DNA from: an uncultured Oscillospiraceae bacterium
GTDB taxonomy: Bacteria > Bacillota > Clostridia > Oscillospirales > Oscillospiraceae
DNA length: 64,000 bases
Direction: 5' to 3'
Assembly: GCA_934597165.1 (NCBI GenBank)
Contig: CAKTQP010000006.1
Coordinates: forward strand, 1-64,000
The first letter of the stretch is position 1. Each line of letters opens with the position of its first letter. A program made the position numbers and the translations under genes. Under the pieces are notes generated by a model. The model made no database searches, was not told the DNA's origin, and saw only the letters and a list, made by a program, of their open reading frames with translations. Below are positions 7,482 to 16,154 of this stretch, piece after piece.

Positions 7482-9140
7482 ATGGCAGAAAAACTGAAGA
7501 TTATCGCCCTGGGCGGTTTGGATGAGATCGGGAAAAACATGACCGTGTTCGAGTACGGCAACGACCTGATCGTAGTGGACTGCGGCATGGGCTTCCCGGA
7601 CGACGATATGTATGGCATCGACGTGGTCATCCCGGACATCAGCTACCTGATGAAGAACCGGGAAAAAATCCGAGGTATTTTCCTCACCCACGGCCACGAA
7701 GACCACATCGGCGCATTGCCCTATGTCCTCCGGGACATCCAGGCGCCCATCTACGCCACCCGCATGACCGCCGGTCTGGTGGAGCTGAAGTTGGAGGAGC
7801 ACGGCCTGCTGAAGCAGACCAAGATCCACACCTGTGCCGCCGGCGACAAGATCAAAGCGGGTCCCTTCACTGTGGAGTTCATCCACATCAACCATTCCAT
7901 CGCCGACGCCGTGGCCTTCGCCATCCACACCCCCGTGGGGGTCTGCGTCCACACTGGCGACTTTAAGATCGACCCCACCCCCATCTCTGGCGGCATGGCC
8001 GACCTGGCACGGCTGGGACAGCTGGGCAAGGAGGGCGTCCTGTTGATGCTCTGCGACTCCACCAACGTGGAGCGCTCCGGCTTCACCAAGAGCGAGCGCA
8101 GCGTCGGGGACAGCTTCGACGCCCTCTTCAACGGCTGCGACCAGCGCATCATCGTCACCACCTTCTCCTCCAACGTGGATCGCATCCAGCAGGTGGTGAA
8201 CGTGGCGGCACGGTATGGCCGGAAGGTGGCCGTCTGCGGCCGCAGCATGGAAAATGCGCTGAAAGTGTCCACCAAGTTGGGGTACATGAAGGTGCCGGAA
8301 GGCACCCTGGCAGACTTGAATCAGATCAAGAGCCTGCCCAGCAATAAGGTCTGCATCGTCACCACCGGCAGCCAGGGTGAGACCATGTCTGCCCTGACCC
8401 GCATCGCCTTCTCCACCCACCGGCAGATCGAGATCCAGCCCGGCGACCGCATCATCCTCTCTGCCTCCGCCATCCCCGGCAATGAGCACGCCATCGGCAT
8501 GGTCATCAACGAGCTGTACCGGAAGGGCGCAGAAGTGGTCAACGAGCGCCTGGGTGCGCTCCACGTCTCCGGCCACGCTTGTCAGCAGGAGCTGATGATG
8601 ATGCACGCCCTGGTGAAGCCCAAGTTCTTCATGCCCGTCCACGGCGAACAGCGTCACCTGAAGGTACACGCTCAGCTGGCACAGCGGATGGGGATGAACC
8701 CGAAAAATATCGTCATCAGCGAGACCGGCCGGGTGGTGGAAGTCACCCGTGACCGCATCAAGCTGGCGGGCAGCGTCCCCTCTGGTCGCGTGCTGGTGGA
8801 TGGCTACGGCGTGGGCGACGTGGGCAGCGTGGTGCTTCGGGACCGGAAGCGTCTGGCCGAGGACGGCGTCATCGTGGTGGTGCTCACCCTGTCCGGCGAG
8901 GACGGCAGCCTGGTCACCGGCCCGGACATCGTCACCCGCGGCTTTGTCTACGTAAAAGAGTCGGAAGAGCTGATGGAAGCCCTGAAAGAGCTGGCTACCG
9001 ACGTCATCAACGACTGCGAAGCCCGGCACATCACCGACTGGGCAGCCATCAAGGGCGCGGTCAAAGGGGAGATCTCCAGCTTCCTGTATAAGAAGACCAA
9101 GCGCAGCCCCATGATCCTGCCGGTCATCATGGAAGTGTAA
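7482..9140 (+). CDS. rnj: Ribonuclease J
   Basis: A 552-residue metallo-beta-lactamase/beta-CASP nuclease, matching the usual 550-560 length. The metal motif THGHEDHIGALPYV is at about residues 70-83, followed by HTGDFKIDPTP, LLMLCDSTNVERSG and the beta-CASP block TTFSSNVDRIQQVV; RNase J C-terminal domain to the end. It performs 5'-exo and endonucleolytic mRNA decay and rRNA maturation in Firmicutes. The ATG at 7482 is preferred over a GTG at 7467, which lies inside the ribosome site AAAGGAGTGA. A terminator follows 21 bases after the stop. Only one paralogue is visible here. Confidence 0.93.
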   Translation: MAEKLKIIALGGLDEIGKNMTVFEYGNDLIVVDCGMGFPDDDMYGIDVVIPDISYLMKNREKIRGIFLTHGHEDHIGALPYVLRDIQAPIYATRMTAGLVELKLEEHGLLKQTKIHTCAAGDKIKAGPFTVEFIHINHSIADAVAFAIHTPVGVCVHTGDFKIDPTPISGGMADLARLGQLGKEGVLLMLCDSTNVERSGFTKSERSVGDSFDALFNGCDQRIIVTTFSSNVDRIQQVVNVAARYGRKVAVCGRSMENALKVSTKLGYMKVPEGTLADLNQIKSLPSNKVCIVTTGSQGETMSALTRIAFSTHRQIEIQPGDRIILSASAIPGNEHAIGMVINELYRKGAEVVNERLGALHVSGHACQQELMMMHALVKPKFFMPVHGEQRHLKVHAQLAQRMGMNPKNIVISETGRVVEVTRDRIKLAGSVPSGRVLVDGYGVGDVGSVVLRDRKRLAEDGVIVVVLTLSGEDGSLVTGPDIVTRGFVYVKESEELMEALKELATDVINDCEARHITDWAAIKGAVKGEISSFLYKKTKRSPMILPVIMEV

Positions 9141-9161
9141 ACGGAATATTGATTTACAAAA

Positions 9162-9187
9162 GGCTCCAGGGTTGCTGGAGCCTTTTT
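9162..9187 (+). terminator. Terminator after rnj
   Basis: GGCTCCAG (9162-9169) pairs with CTGGAGCC (9175-9182), then five T. Confidence 0.9.
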
Positions 9188-9309
9188 GCGTTGGAAATCG
9201 GTCGAAAGGAAATGCATCGGCTTTGTTCATAATTTCCTCGCACTTTTTTCAGCTCCCTTTTAGGAAACTGGGGCACAATAGCCACATCAACCAGAAAGGA
9301 GCAATTTCC

Positions 9310-11184
9310 ATGAAACGCATGATCTCCCTTTGCTGCGCAGGTCTGATGGCTTTCTCCCTGGCCGCCTGCGGCAGTCAAAACGCAACATCCAGTTCCAGCA
9401 CCTCCACCCCCCAGGTGACCAGCTCCGTGGTGGGCAAGATCACCGCCCTGGACGGCACCACCGCCACCCTCCAGCTGGGGGAACTGACGGAAAACCAGCC
9501 CGGTGACCCGCCCAGTCAGGACGGCACGCAGCCCAGCGGCGACAACGCCAATGGCGACAGCAGCACCAGCGGCCAGACCCAGACCCCGCCGGAAAAGCCG
9601 GAGGGGGAAAACAGCAGCGACAGCAACACCCAGACCCCGCCGGCAAAACCGGAAGGACAGGACAACAACCAGTCCACCGGTGACAGCCAGAACAGCACCG
9701 ACAGCCAGGACAATGCCTCCGGCCAGAACGCCCCGCCCTCTGACGGCCAAGGCCCCGCACCCGGCAGTACCTTCACCGCAGGGGAAGAGACCACCACAGT
9801 AGACCTGTCCGCCGCCACCGTCACCAAGGAGAGCCAGGACGGCACCACCGACGCCAGCCTGTCCGACCTGGCGGTAGGCGACGTGATCGAAGTGACCATG
9901 GGCGATGACAACACCGCCACGGCCGTGGTCATCAAGTCCATCGGCGGCGCTCCCGGCGGTGCACCGGGCGGCTCTGACTCCGGCGAAGTGGATCAGGGCA
10001 CCAGTGCCAACACCATCGACAAGGACACCGAGGCGTCCAGCACCACTTACACCTCGGACGGCGACGACGAGAACGCCCTGCGGGTCACCGGTGCCACGGC
10101 AACGCTCAACGGTGTCACCGTCAACAAGTCCGGCGGTGCGTCCTCCAATCCCGGCAACGGGGACTTCTACGGCACCAACGCAGCCCTCCTGGCCACCGAC
10201 GGCGCCACCGTCACCATCAAGGACGCCACCATCACATCCAACGCCCAGGGCGGCAACGGCGTGTTCAGCTACGGCAAGGGCACGACCGTGAACATCTCTG
10301 ACTCCACCATCACCACCCAGAAGGACAATTCCGGCGGCATCCAGACCACCGGCGGCGGCACCACCAACGCCACCAACCTGACCGTGGAGACCAACGGCAA
10401 CTCCTCCGCTGCCATCCGCTCCGACCGGGGCGGCGGCACCGTCAACGTGGAAAAAGGCACCTACACCAGCAAGGGCTATAACTCCCCCGCGGTCTACTCC
10501 ACTGCGGACATCACCGTAAAGAACGCCACCCTGACTGCGGAAAACTCCGAAGCCCTGGTGGTGGAAGGCAAGAACAGCATCACCCTGGAAAAATGTGCCG
10601 TCAGCGGCAACATGAGCGACAGCAAGGGCACCAGCTCTTCGGAAAATGTCCACAACGTCATGATCTACCAGTCCATGTCCGGCGACGCAGAGACCGGCAC
10701 CGCCAACTTCTCCATGACCGGCGGTACCCTCACCGGCAACAACGGCGACCAGTTCTACGTGACCAACACCGACTGCAACATCACCCTCTCCGGCGTCACC
10801 CTGGTCAACAAGGATTCCGACGGCAAGCTCCTCCGGGTCACCGGCAACTCCGCCGCCCGTGGCTGGGGCACCGCAGGCAAGAACGGCGCACAGGTGACCT
10901 TCACGGCGGACGCACAGACCATGGACGGGGACATTGAAGTGGACTCCATCTCCACGCTGGATCTGACCCTGAAGAACAACAGCACCTTCACCGGCACCAT
11001 CAACATCGTGGACAACGCCGACGGCGGCACTGCGGTGGAGAACAATGCCGTGGTCACCATCGAAAAGGGCAGCAAGTGGGTCCTGACCGGTGACTGCACT
11101 ATCACCAGCCTCACCAACAACGGCACCATCGACTTCAACGGTCACACCATCACCCTGGCAGACGGCACCGTGCTGAAGGGCTGA
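9310..11184 (+). CDS. Beta-helix lipoprotein with low-complexity linker
   Basis: A 624-residue exported protein. A lipoprotein signal peptide ends in the lipobox LAAC (Cys about residue 20). Residues 25-155 are Ser/Thr/Gln/Pro-rich, with a 17-residue imperfect tandem unit (TQTPPEKPEG / TQTPPAKPEG, 51 bases apart). From about residue 225 onward, repeated short strands such as NGVTVNKSG, GATVTIKDATITS, TVNISDSTITT and CNITLSGVTLVN indicate a right-handed parallel beta-helix. Such proteins often bind or cleave polysaccharide, but no catalytic site is evident. The ATG at 9310 has AGAAAGGAG 8 bases upstream; an upstream in-frame ATG lies inside the rnj terminator and is rejected. Confidence 0.72.
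   Translation: MKRMISLCCAGLMAFSLAACGSQNATSSSSTSTPQVTSSVVGKITALDGTTATLQLGELTENQPGDPPSQDGTQPSGDNANGDSSTSGQTQTPPEKPEGENSSDSNTQTPPAKPEGQDNNQSTGDSQNSTDSQDNASGQNAPPSDGQGPAPGSTFTAGEETTTVDLSAATVTKESQDGTTDASLSDLAVGDVIEVTMGDDNTATAVVIKSIGGAPGGAPGGSDSGEVDQGTSANTIDKDTEASSTTYTSDGDDENALRVTGATATLNGVTVNKSGGASSNPGNGDFYGTNAALLATDGATVTIKDATITSNAQGGNGVFSYGKGTTVNISDSTITTQKDNSGGIQTTGGGTTNATNLTVETNGNSSAAIRSDRGGGTVNVEKGTYTSKGYNSPAVYSTADITVKNATLTAENSEALVVEGKNSITLEKCAVSGNMSDSKGTSSSENVHNVMIYQSMSGDAETGTANFSMTGGTLTGNNGDQFYVTNTDCNITLSGVTLVNKDSDGKLLRVTGNSAARGWGTAGKNGAQVTFTADAQTMDGDIEVDSISTLDLTLKNNSTFTGTINIVDNADGGTAVENNAVVTIEKGSKWVLTGDCTITSLTNNGTIDFNGHTITLADGTVLKG
9574..9680 (+). repeat. Tandem 51-base unit in the lipoprotein linker
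   Basis: Two imperfect copies of a 51-base (17-residue) unit starting at about 9577 and 9628 encode TQTPPEKPEG and TQTPPAKPEG blocks. It is typical of expansion-prone surface linkers. Confidence 0.6.
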
Positions 11185-11220
11185 TTCAATAGCAAAATAG
11201 CGCAGCAGTGTTTGACATAG

Positions 11221-11251
11221 AAAAAACCGACTCCCTAGGGAGTCGGTTTTT
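11221..11251. terminator. Bidirectional terminator
   Basis: CCGACTCCCTAGGGAGTCGG (11227-11246), a perfect palindrome flanked by A-run and T-run, serves the lipoprotein gene on the plus strand and the small gene at 11253 on the minus strand. Confidence 0.9.
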
Positions 11252-11252
11252 G

Positions 11253-11420
11253 TCAGTCGTCGGTGTCCAGATCGAACTGGATCTTTTCCACCTTGGGGTC
11301 TTCCTCCGGGTCAGCCGTCAGATTCAGGCGGGAGCACAGCCGCTCCAGCACGCAGACGAAGGCGCAGAGGCTGGCGAAAAAGGCGGCCATCGCCAGCAGG
11401 AATTTGATGAAACGTTTCAT
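11253..11420 (-). CDS. Small single-pass membrane protein
   Basis: A 55-residue protein with an N-terminal basic start (MKRFIKFLL), one hydrophobic helix (about 6-27) and an acidic C-terminal tail rich in Asp and Glu. The ATG at 11418-11420 has GGGAGGT 6-7 bases upstream, better than an in-frame start 15 bases earlier. A bidirectional terminator follows at once. The function is unknown. It ends 36 bases after the HD-domain gene and is probably co-transcribed with it. Confidence 0.6.
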   Translation of the reverse strand: MKRFIKFLLAMAAFFASLCAFVCVLERLCSRLNLTADPEEDPKVEKIQFDLDTDD

Positions 11421-11456
11421 AAGATTACCTCCCAAAATCGGTTGGTGTGGTGCGGG

Positions 11457-12134
11457 TCACAGCCAGACCTTTTCCCGGTCGCGATGCTTGAGCATTTCCG
11501 GCACGAAGTCGGGCACCAGCGGCAGACCCACCACCGTCTGATAACGGACATACAGTTCTTGCGCAAACCGCTCCCGGCGGGCGGAGCTTTCCCGGCGCAG
11601 GAACTTCACATCCAGGTCGCAGATGCGCACCCGATCCAGCCCATCGGCGTCCTTGAGCAGCTGGGCGATGTTCTTCGCCCGCACCATATCCGCCGGATGG
11701 TACTTGTCCAGCACGCTCTGCAGCTCCTTCTCCTTCCGGGAATGGGCTTCCACGGCGCCTTGCAGAATGAGCAAGTCCTCGCCGGTGCGACCAGTGACCA
11801 GACCGATGAACCGAGCGGCTACGCTGCCGTGCTCAAAATCCAGGCTGTCCCGGCTGCGGCCGATGTCGTGATAGGAACAGGCGTCCAGCAGCAAATAGGT
11901 GTCCGCCTCGTTCAGCTGCTCGTCCATGGCGCACATCCCACCGTGACAGAGGGTGCGCTCGATGTGCCCCAGACCGTGGATCTTGCTCTCATAGAGCACG
12001 TCCAACTCCAGGCGCTCCACAGCGTGGACAAAGCGGGGGTAAAGGGACCAGTCTTGAAACCGATCTACCAGAGGCTGGAGATCGTCCCAGTCCCGTTGGT
12101 TCAACAGGTTCAGTAAAACGCTTTCCCGTGCCAT
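11457..12134 (-). CDS. HD-domain phosphohydrolase
   Basis: A 225-residue HD superfamily protein. The metal-binding pattern appears as HGLGHIERT (first His), then YHDIGRSRDS (HD pair) and a late Asp in LLKDADGLDRVR. HD proteins of this kind hydrolyse phosphoester bonds of nucleotides or related molecules; the substrate cannot be predicted. The ATG at 12132-12134 is chosen because GGAGG then lies 9 bases upstream; the ATG two codons earlier would leave only 3 bases. An extended -10 promoter is present at 12173. Confidence 0.82.
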   Translation of the reverse strand: MARESVLLNLLNQRDWDDLQPLVDRFQDWSLYPRFVHAVERLELDVLYESKIHGLGHIERTLCHGGMCAMDEQLNEADTYLLLDACSYHDIGRSRDSLDFEHGSVAARFIGLVTGRTGEDLLILQGAVEAHSRKEKELQSVLDKYHPADMVRAKNIAQLLKDADGLDRVRICDLDVKFLRRESSARRERFAQELYVRYQTVVGLPLVPDFVPEMLKHRDREKVWL

Positions 12135-12172
12135 AGGCATCTGCCTCCTTTCGTGAAAAGCCGTTTGGGTTT

Positions 12173-12181
12173 ATTGTAGCA
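12173..12181 (-). promoter_or_regulatory. Extended -10 promoter of the HD gene
   Basis: Minus-strand TGCTACAAT (12181-12173). No convincing -35 is present. Confidence 0.45.
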
Positions 12182-12212
12182 CGATCCCCGGTCGGAACCA
12201 GGGGAATCGTCG

Positions 12213-12638
12213 TCAATCTGCTTCGGTTCCGTCGCCCAAAAGGACAACAGCCGTCTCGCCCGACTCGTCCAGGCGACAGTGGAGGAGAAAGCTGCGGTCG
12301 ATGGCGAAGCGCACCTCGTCCAACGTCTTGTCGTAGGACAGGTTCAGCTGTTCGGACAGGGCTTGGACGGGGATGGAATCGGTTTGAGCTGCGTCAAAGA
12401 TTGCGGCCATCTGCCGGGGCAGCTTGATCTGTTTCTCATTGAACACCCCCAGATAGAACACCGAGGCGAACATAGCCACCATGACGATGTAGGTGGGCAG
12501 GCTCTTGCGCAGCTCTGCACCGCCGACGAGGCAGAGGATGATGTTGTACAGGCCGACCAGAGTAAAGAGGCCGCCGACGATCAAGAGGGGGATGGCGGAG
12601 TAACGTTTTTTCTTGACGGTTTCTTGGGATAAATACAT
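12213..12638 (-). CDS. Two-TM membrane protein of unknown function
   Basis: A 141-residue protein. The basic N-terminus (VKKKRY) is followed by two membrane helices (about 15-38 and 47-66) and a cytoplasmic C-terminal domain of about 70 residues. That domain has a helix-rich segment (VQALSEQLNLSYDKTLDEV) resembling a small winged-helix or PCI-like fold. No family name is recognised. The ATG has GAGGT 8 bases upstream. AT-rich hexamers at 12672-12707 on the minus strand could form its promoter but are not a clean match. It is transcribed ahead of the HD gene, with a 78-base gap. Confidence 0.6.
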   Translation of the reverse strand: MYLSQETVKKKRYSAIPLLIVGGLFTLVGLYNIILCLVGGAELRKSLPTYIVMVAMFASVFYLGVFNEKQIKLPRQMAAIFDAAQTDSIPVQALSEQLNLSYDKTLDEVRFAIDRSFLLHCRLDESGETAVVLLGDGTEAD

Positions 12639-12708
12639 GGGTAGACCTCACATTCCGGCGTGGTTGATGCAATTATACTATAAAGTGAGGGGAAAAACCA
12701 CTGTAAAA

Positions 12709-12745
12709 AGTGAAAAAGATGTGCCGGAGTGGGGAACTCCGGCAC
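12709..12745 (-). terminator. Terminator after ilvD
   Basis: Minus strand: GTGCCGGAGT pairs with ACTCCGGCAC (12721-12730 with 12736-12745), then ATCTTTTTC. It closes the ilv operon. Confidence 0.88.
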
Positions 12746-12760
12746 GGGGATATAGTCTGT

Positions 12761-14434
12761 TTACTTTACTTGCAATACGGCACCCTTGTCCGCACTGGTG
12801 ACCATAGCAGCATACCGCGCCAGGTAACCGGTCTTGACTTTGGGCTCCGGACACACCCAAGCGGCCTTCCGGGCGGCCAGGACGTCTTCGGGCACATCCA
12901 GGGAGATGGTGTGGTTGGGGATGTCGATGGAGATGGTGTCGCCCTCCTCTACCAGGCCGATGAGACCACCGGCAGCGGCTTCAGGGGACACGTGGCCGAT
13001 AGAAGCGCCCCGGGTCGCGCCGGAGAACCGGCCGTCGGTGATGAGCGCCACGCTCTCGCCCAGACCCATGCCGCAGATGGCGGAGGTGGGGTTGAGCATT
13101 TCCCGCATACCTGGGCCGCCCTTGGGGCCTTCGTAGCGGATGACCACCACGTCACCGGGCTTGATCTTCCCGGCGTAGATGACGGCGATGGCCTCTTCCT
13201 CGCTGTCGAACACCCGAGCGGGACCGGAGTGAACCATCATCTCCGGCGCCACAGCGGCCTGCTTGACCACACAGCCGTCGGGTGCCAGGTTGCCGAACAG
13301 GACGGCGATGCCGCCGGTGGCCATGTAGGGGTTGTCCATGGGGCGGATGATCTCCGGGTTCAGGTTGTCCGCATGGGCGATGTTCTCACCCATGGTCTTG
13401 CCGGTGCAGGTCATCACGTCGGTGTTCAGCAGCCCGGCGTCTGCCAGCTCCTTCATGACCGCGTAGACACCGCCAGCGCGATCCAAATCCTCCATATAGG
13501 TGAACCCAGCAGGCGCCAGATGGCACAGGTTGGGGGTCTTTGCGGCGATCTCGTTGGAGTGGTGGAGGTTCAGCTGTACGCCGCACTCGTGAGCGATGGC
13601 GGGCAGGTGGAGCATGGTGTTGGTGGAGCAGCCCAGAGCCATGTCCACGGTCTCAGCGTTGTGGAAGGCTTCCGGGGTCATGATGTCCCGGGGACGGATG
13701 TTCTGCTTGACCAGCTCCATCACCTGCATACCAGCCTTCTTGGCCAGACGCAGACGGGCGGAGTAGGGAGCGGGGATGGTGCCGTTGCCGGACAGACCCA
13801 TGCCGATGGCCTCGGTCAGGCAGTTCATGGAGTTGGCGGTGTACATACCGGAGCAGCTGCCGCAGCTGGGACAGGCGTTCTCAATGTATTCCTCCACACC
13901 CGCTTCATCCAGGGTGCCAGCGTGATACGCGCCCACTGCCTCGAACATATGGCTCAGGCAGGTGCGGCGACCGTCCTTCAGGTGACCGGCCAACATGGGG
14001 CCGCCGGAGACGAAGATGGTGGGCACGTTGACCCGCGCGGCGGCCATGAGCAGACCGGGCACGTTCTTGTCGCAGTTGGGGATCATGACCAGGCCGTCGA
14101 ACTGATGGGCGATGGCCATGCATTCGGTGGAGTCGGCAATGAGGTCACGGGTGACCAGAGAGTATTTCATACCGATGTGCCCCATGGCGATGCCGTCACA
14201 GACGGCGATAGCGGGGAACATGATGGGGGTGCCGCCTGCCATGCGGACGCCAGCCTTGACCGCCTCGGCGATCTTGTCCAGATTCATGTGGCCGGGGACG
14301 ATCTCATTGTGGGAGCAGACGATACCGATCAGCGGCCGGTCGGTTTCTTCCTTGGTAAAGCCCAGCGCAGCGAACAGACTGCGGTTGGGGGCGCGATCCA
14401 CCCCTTGGGTGACGTTAGCAGATTTCAGTGCCAT
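12761..14434 (-). CDS. ilvD: Dihydroxy-acid dehydratase
   Basis: A 557-residue enzyme of normal length that dehydrates 2,3-dihydroxy-isovalerate and -3-methylvalerate to the keto acids of Val and Ile. The IlvD/Edd signatures are clear: IPNCDKNVPGLLMAAAR (iron-sulfur Cys), ACPSCGSCSGMYTANSMNC, and the C-terminal ITDGRFSGATRGASIGHVSPEA. The start ATG has an AAGGAGGAA site directly upstream. It is the last gene of ilvB-ilvN-ilvC-ilvD and is separated from ilvC by a hairpin at 14536-14562, which may lower its share of transcripts. Confidence 0.97.
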   Translation of the reverse strand: MALKSANVTQGVDRAPNRSLFAALGFTKEETDRPLIGIVCSHNEIVPGHMNLDKIAEAVKAGVRMAGGTPIMFPAIAVCDGIAMGHIGMKYSLVTRDLIADSTECMAIAHQFDGLVMIPNCDKNVPGLLMAAARVNVPTIFVSGGPMLAGHLKDGRRTCLSHMFEAVGAYHAGTLDEAGVEEYIENACPSCGSCSGMYTANSMNCLTEAIGMGLSGNGTIPAPYSARLRLAKKAGMQVMELVKQNIRPRDIMTPEAFHNAETVDMALGCSTNTMLHLPAIAHECGVQLNLHHSNEIAAKTPNLCHLAPAGFTYMEDLDRAGGVYAVMKELADAGLLNTDVMTCTGKTMGENIAHADNLNPEIIRPMDNPYMATGGIAVLFGNLAPDGCVVKQAAVAPEMMVHSGPARVFDSEEEAIAVIYAGKIKPGDVVVIRYEGPKGGPGMREMLNPTSAICGMGLGESVALITDGRFSGATRGASIGHVSPEAAAGGLIGLVEEGDTISIDIPNHTISLDVPEDVLAARKAAWVCPEPKVKTGYLARYAAMVTSADKGAVLQVK

Positions 14435-14535
14435 ATGGGTTCCTCCTTGGTGGGTTGATGTGGATTCATCGTATATGCAAAGGCCAGTGCCATCACTGCG
14501 ATGAGATTCGCCGCTGGATATACGGGTGGAAAAGT

Positions 14536-14562
14536 GTGGGGAGGCAGAATCTGCCTCCCCAC
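14536..14562 (-). terminator. Hairpin between ilvC and ilvD
   Basis: A 13-bp perfect inverted repeat, GTGGGGAGGCAGA / TCTGCCTCCCCAC, followed on the minus strand by ACACTTTTCC. The T-run is short, so it may be a leaky terminator or an mRNA-stabilising 3' end inside the operon. Confidence 0.6.
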
Positions 14563-14575
14563 GTCATCGGTTGTA

Positions 14576-15595
14576 TCAGTTGGAAGCCTTATCAGGATCG
14601 ACGTCATCGCCCCACAGCATATTCTTACGCAGCTCTGCGCCCACGGTCTCCATGGGATGAGCGGCCAGGATCTTGCGCTTGGAGTTGAAGTAGCAGCGAC
14701 CGTTGTTGTTCTCTGCGATCCACTTGCCGGCGAAGGTGCCGTCCTGGATGTCGGTCAGGACCTGCTTCATGCGTGCCTTGGTCTCCTCGTAGGGCAGGAT
14801 ACGGGGGCCGGAGACGTATTCGCCATATTCAGCAGTGTCGGAGATGGAGTAGTTCATCATAGCGACGCCGCCCTTGTTGATCAGGTCGATGATGAGCTTC
14901 ATCTCGTGGATGCATTCAAAGTAAGCGTTTTCGGGTTCGTAGCCAGCTTCCACCAGGGTCTCAAAGCCCAGCTTCATCAGCTCGACCACGCCGCCGCACA
15001 GGACAGCCTGTTCACCGAACAGGTCGGTCTCGGTCTCGTCGGAGAAGGTGGTCTCCATGACGCCGCCGCGGGAACCGCCGATGCCGGCAGCATAGGCCAG
15101 GCCGATCTTGTAGGCGTTGCCGGTGGCGTTCTGTTCCACAGCGATCAGGCAGGGCACGCCCTTGCCGTTGACATACTGGGAGCGGACGGTGTGGCCGGGG
15201 CCCTTGGGGGCGATCATGAACACGTCCACGTCAGCGGGGGGAACGATCTGCTGGAAGCGGATGTTGAAGCCGTGAGCGAAAGCCAGCGCCTTGCCTGCGG
15301 ACAGGTTGGGGGCGATGTCCTTCTTATACATGGCAGCCTGCTTTTCATCGTTGATGAGGATCATGATGATGTCAGCAGCCTTGGTAGCCTCAGCGGTGGT
15401 CATGACGGTGAAGCCGTCAGCCTCTGCCTTCTTGGCGCTCTTGGAGCCTTCGTACAGGCCGATGATGACGTCACAGCCGGAATCTCTCAGGTTCAGAGCG
15501 TGTGCATGACCCTGGGAGCCATAGCCGACGATCGCGATTTTTTTGCCGTCCAGATAAGAGAGGTCACAATCCTTCTCATAGTACATTTTTGCCAT
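14576..15595 (-). CDS. ilvC: Ketol-acid reductoisomerase
   Basis: A 339-residue class I KARI. The Rossmann motif GYGSQGHAHALNLRDSG is near the N-terminus, and the catalytic block includes MIAPKGPGHTVRS and the metal-binding SDETETDLFGEQAVLCGG and CIHEMKLIIDL. It converts acetolactate to dihydroxy-isovalerate with NAD(P)H. The ATG at 15593-15595 (MAKMYYEKD) has AAAGGAGAA upstream; a longer frame inside ilvN is rejected. Its start overlaps the ilvN stop by 20 bases, so translational coupling is likely. Confidence 0.97.
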   Translation of the reverse strand: MAKMYYEKDCDLSYLDGKKIAIVGYGSQGHAHALNLRDSGCDVIIGLYEGSKSAKKAEADGFTVMTTAEATKAADIIMILINDEKQAAMYKKDIAPNLSAGKALAFAHGFNIRFQQIVPPADVDVFMIAPKGPGHTVRSQYVNGKGVPCLIAVEQNATGNAYKIGLAYAAGIGGSRGGVMETTFSDETETDLFGEQAVLCGGVVELMKLGFETLVEAGYEPENAYFECIHEMKLIIDLINKGGVAMMNYSISDTAEYGEYVSGPRILPYEETKARMKQVLTDIQDGTFAGKWIAENNNGRCYFNSKRKILAAHPMETVGAELRKNMLWGDDVDPDKASN

Positions 15596-16133
15596 AATCA
15601 AATTCTCCTTTAACTTTAGTGTCTTCGTCCAGTGTATACTGACCACGTTCCAGGGCGACCATACCGGTGCGAGCCAATTCCAAGATACCGAATTCGGCCA
15701 GCAGCCCTTCGATGGCGGCGTCCTTGCTCTCGGAGCCGATGACGGCTACGGTGATCGAGGCGAGGGAGACGTCGATGATGGATGCCCGGAAAATGTTGGC
15801 GATCTGAATGACTTCGTTGCGGACTTCGCGGGTTTCCGCCCGCACTTTGATGAGCACCAGCTCTCTGCGGATGCTGTGCTCCGGCGCCAGCAGCTTGATG
15901 GAGTGAACCACGAACATCTTGCCCAGCTGGTTCATGATCTGAGTGATCTGCATATCGTCTGCCAGCACTTCGATGGTGATACGGGATACTTCGGGGTTGT
16001 CGGTTGCGCCCACCGCCAGGGATTCGATGTTGTAACCCTTCCGGGAGAACAGCCGGGACACCTGGCTCAAAACGCCGGAGGCGTTGTCTACCAGGACAGA
16101 GAGGGTATGACGGGTTGCATTTTCGTTGATCAT
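15576..16133 (-). CDS. ilvN: Acetolactate synthase, small regulatory subunit
   Basis: A 185-residue protein with an N-terminal ACT domain (TLSVLVDNASGVLSQVSRLF) and the ALS small-subunit C-terminal domain, slightly longer than the usual 160-170 residues. It binds the catalytic subunit and confers valine feedback inhibition in studied relatives. The ribosome site AAAGGAGG precedes the ATG; the gap to ilvB is 21 bases, and it overlaps ilvC by 20 bases. Confidence 0.95.
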   Translation of the reverse strand: MINENATRHTLSVLVDNASGVLSQVSRLFSRKGYNIESLAVGATDNPEVSRITIEVLADDMQITQIMNQLGKMFVVHSIKLLAPEHSIRRELVLIKVRAETREVRNEVIQIANIFRASIIDVSLASITVAVIGSESKDAAIEGLLAEFGILELARTGMVALERGQYTLDEDTKVKGEFDYGKNVL

Positions 16134-16154
16134 AGTCTCAAAGCCTCCTTTCCG

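Noticed and set aside
7194..11145. Long minus-strand frames opposite rnj and the lipoprotein
   Set aside because: Antisense shadows of clear plus-strand genes with ribosome sites and known domains.
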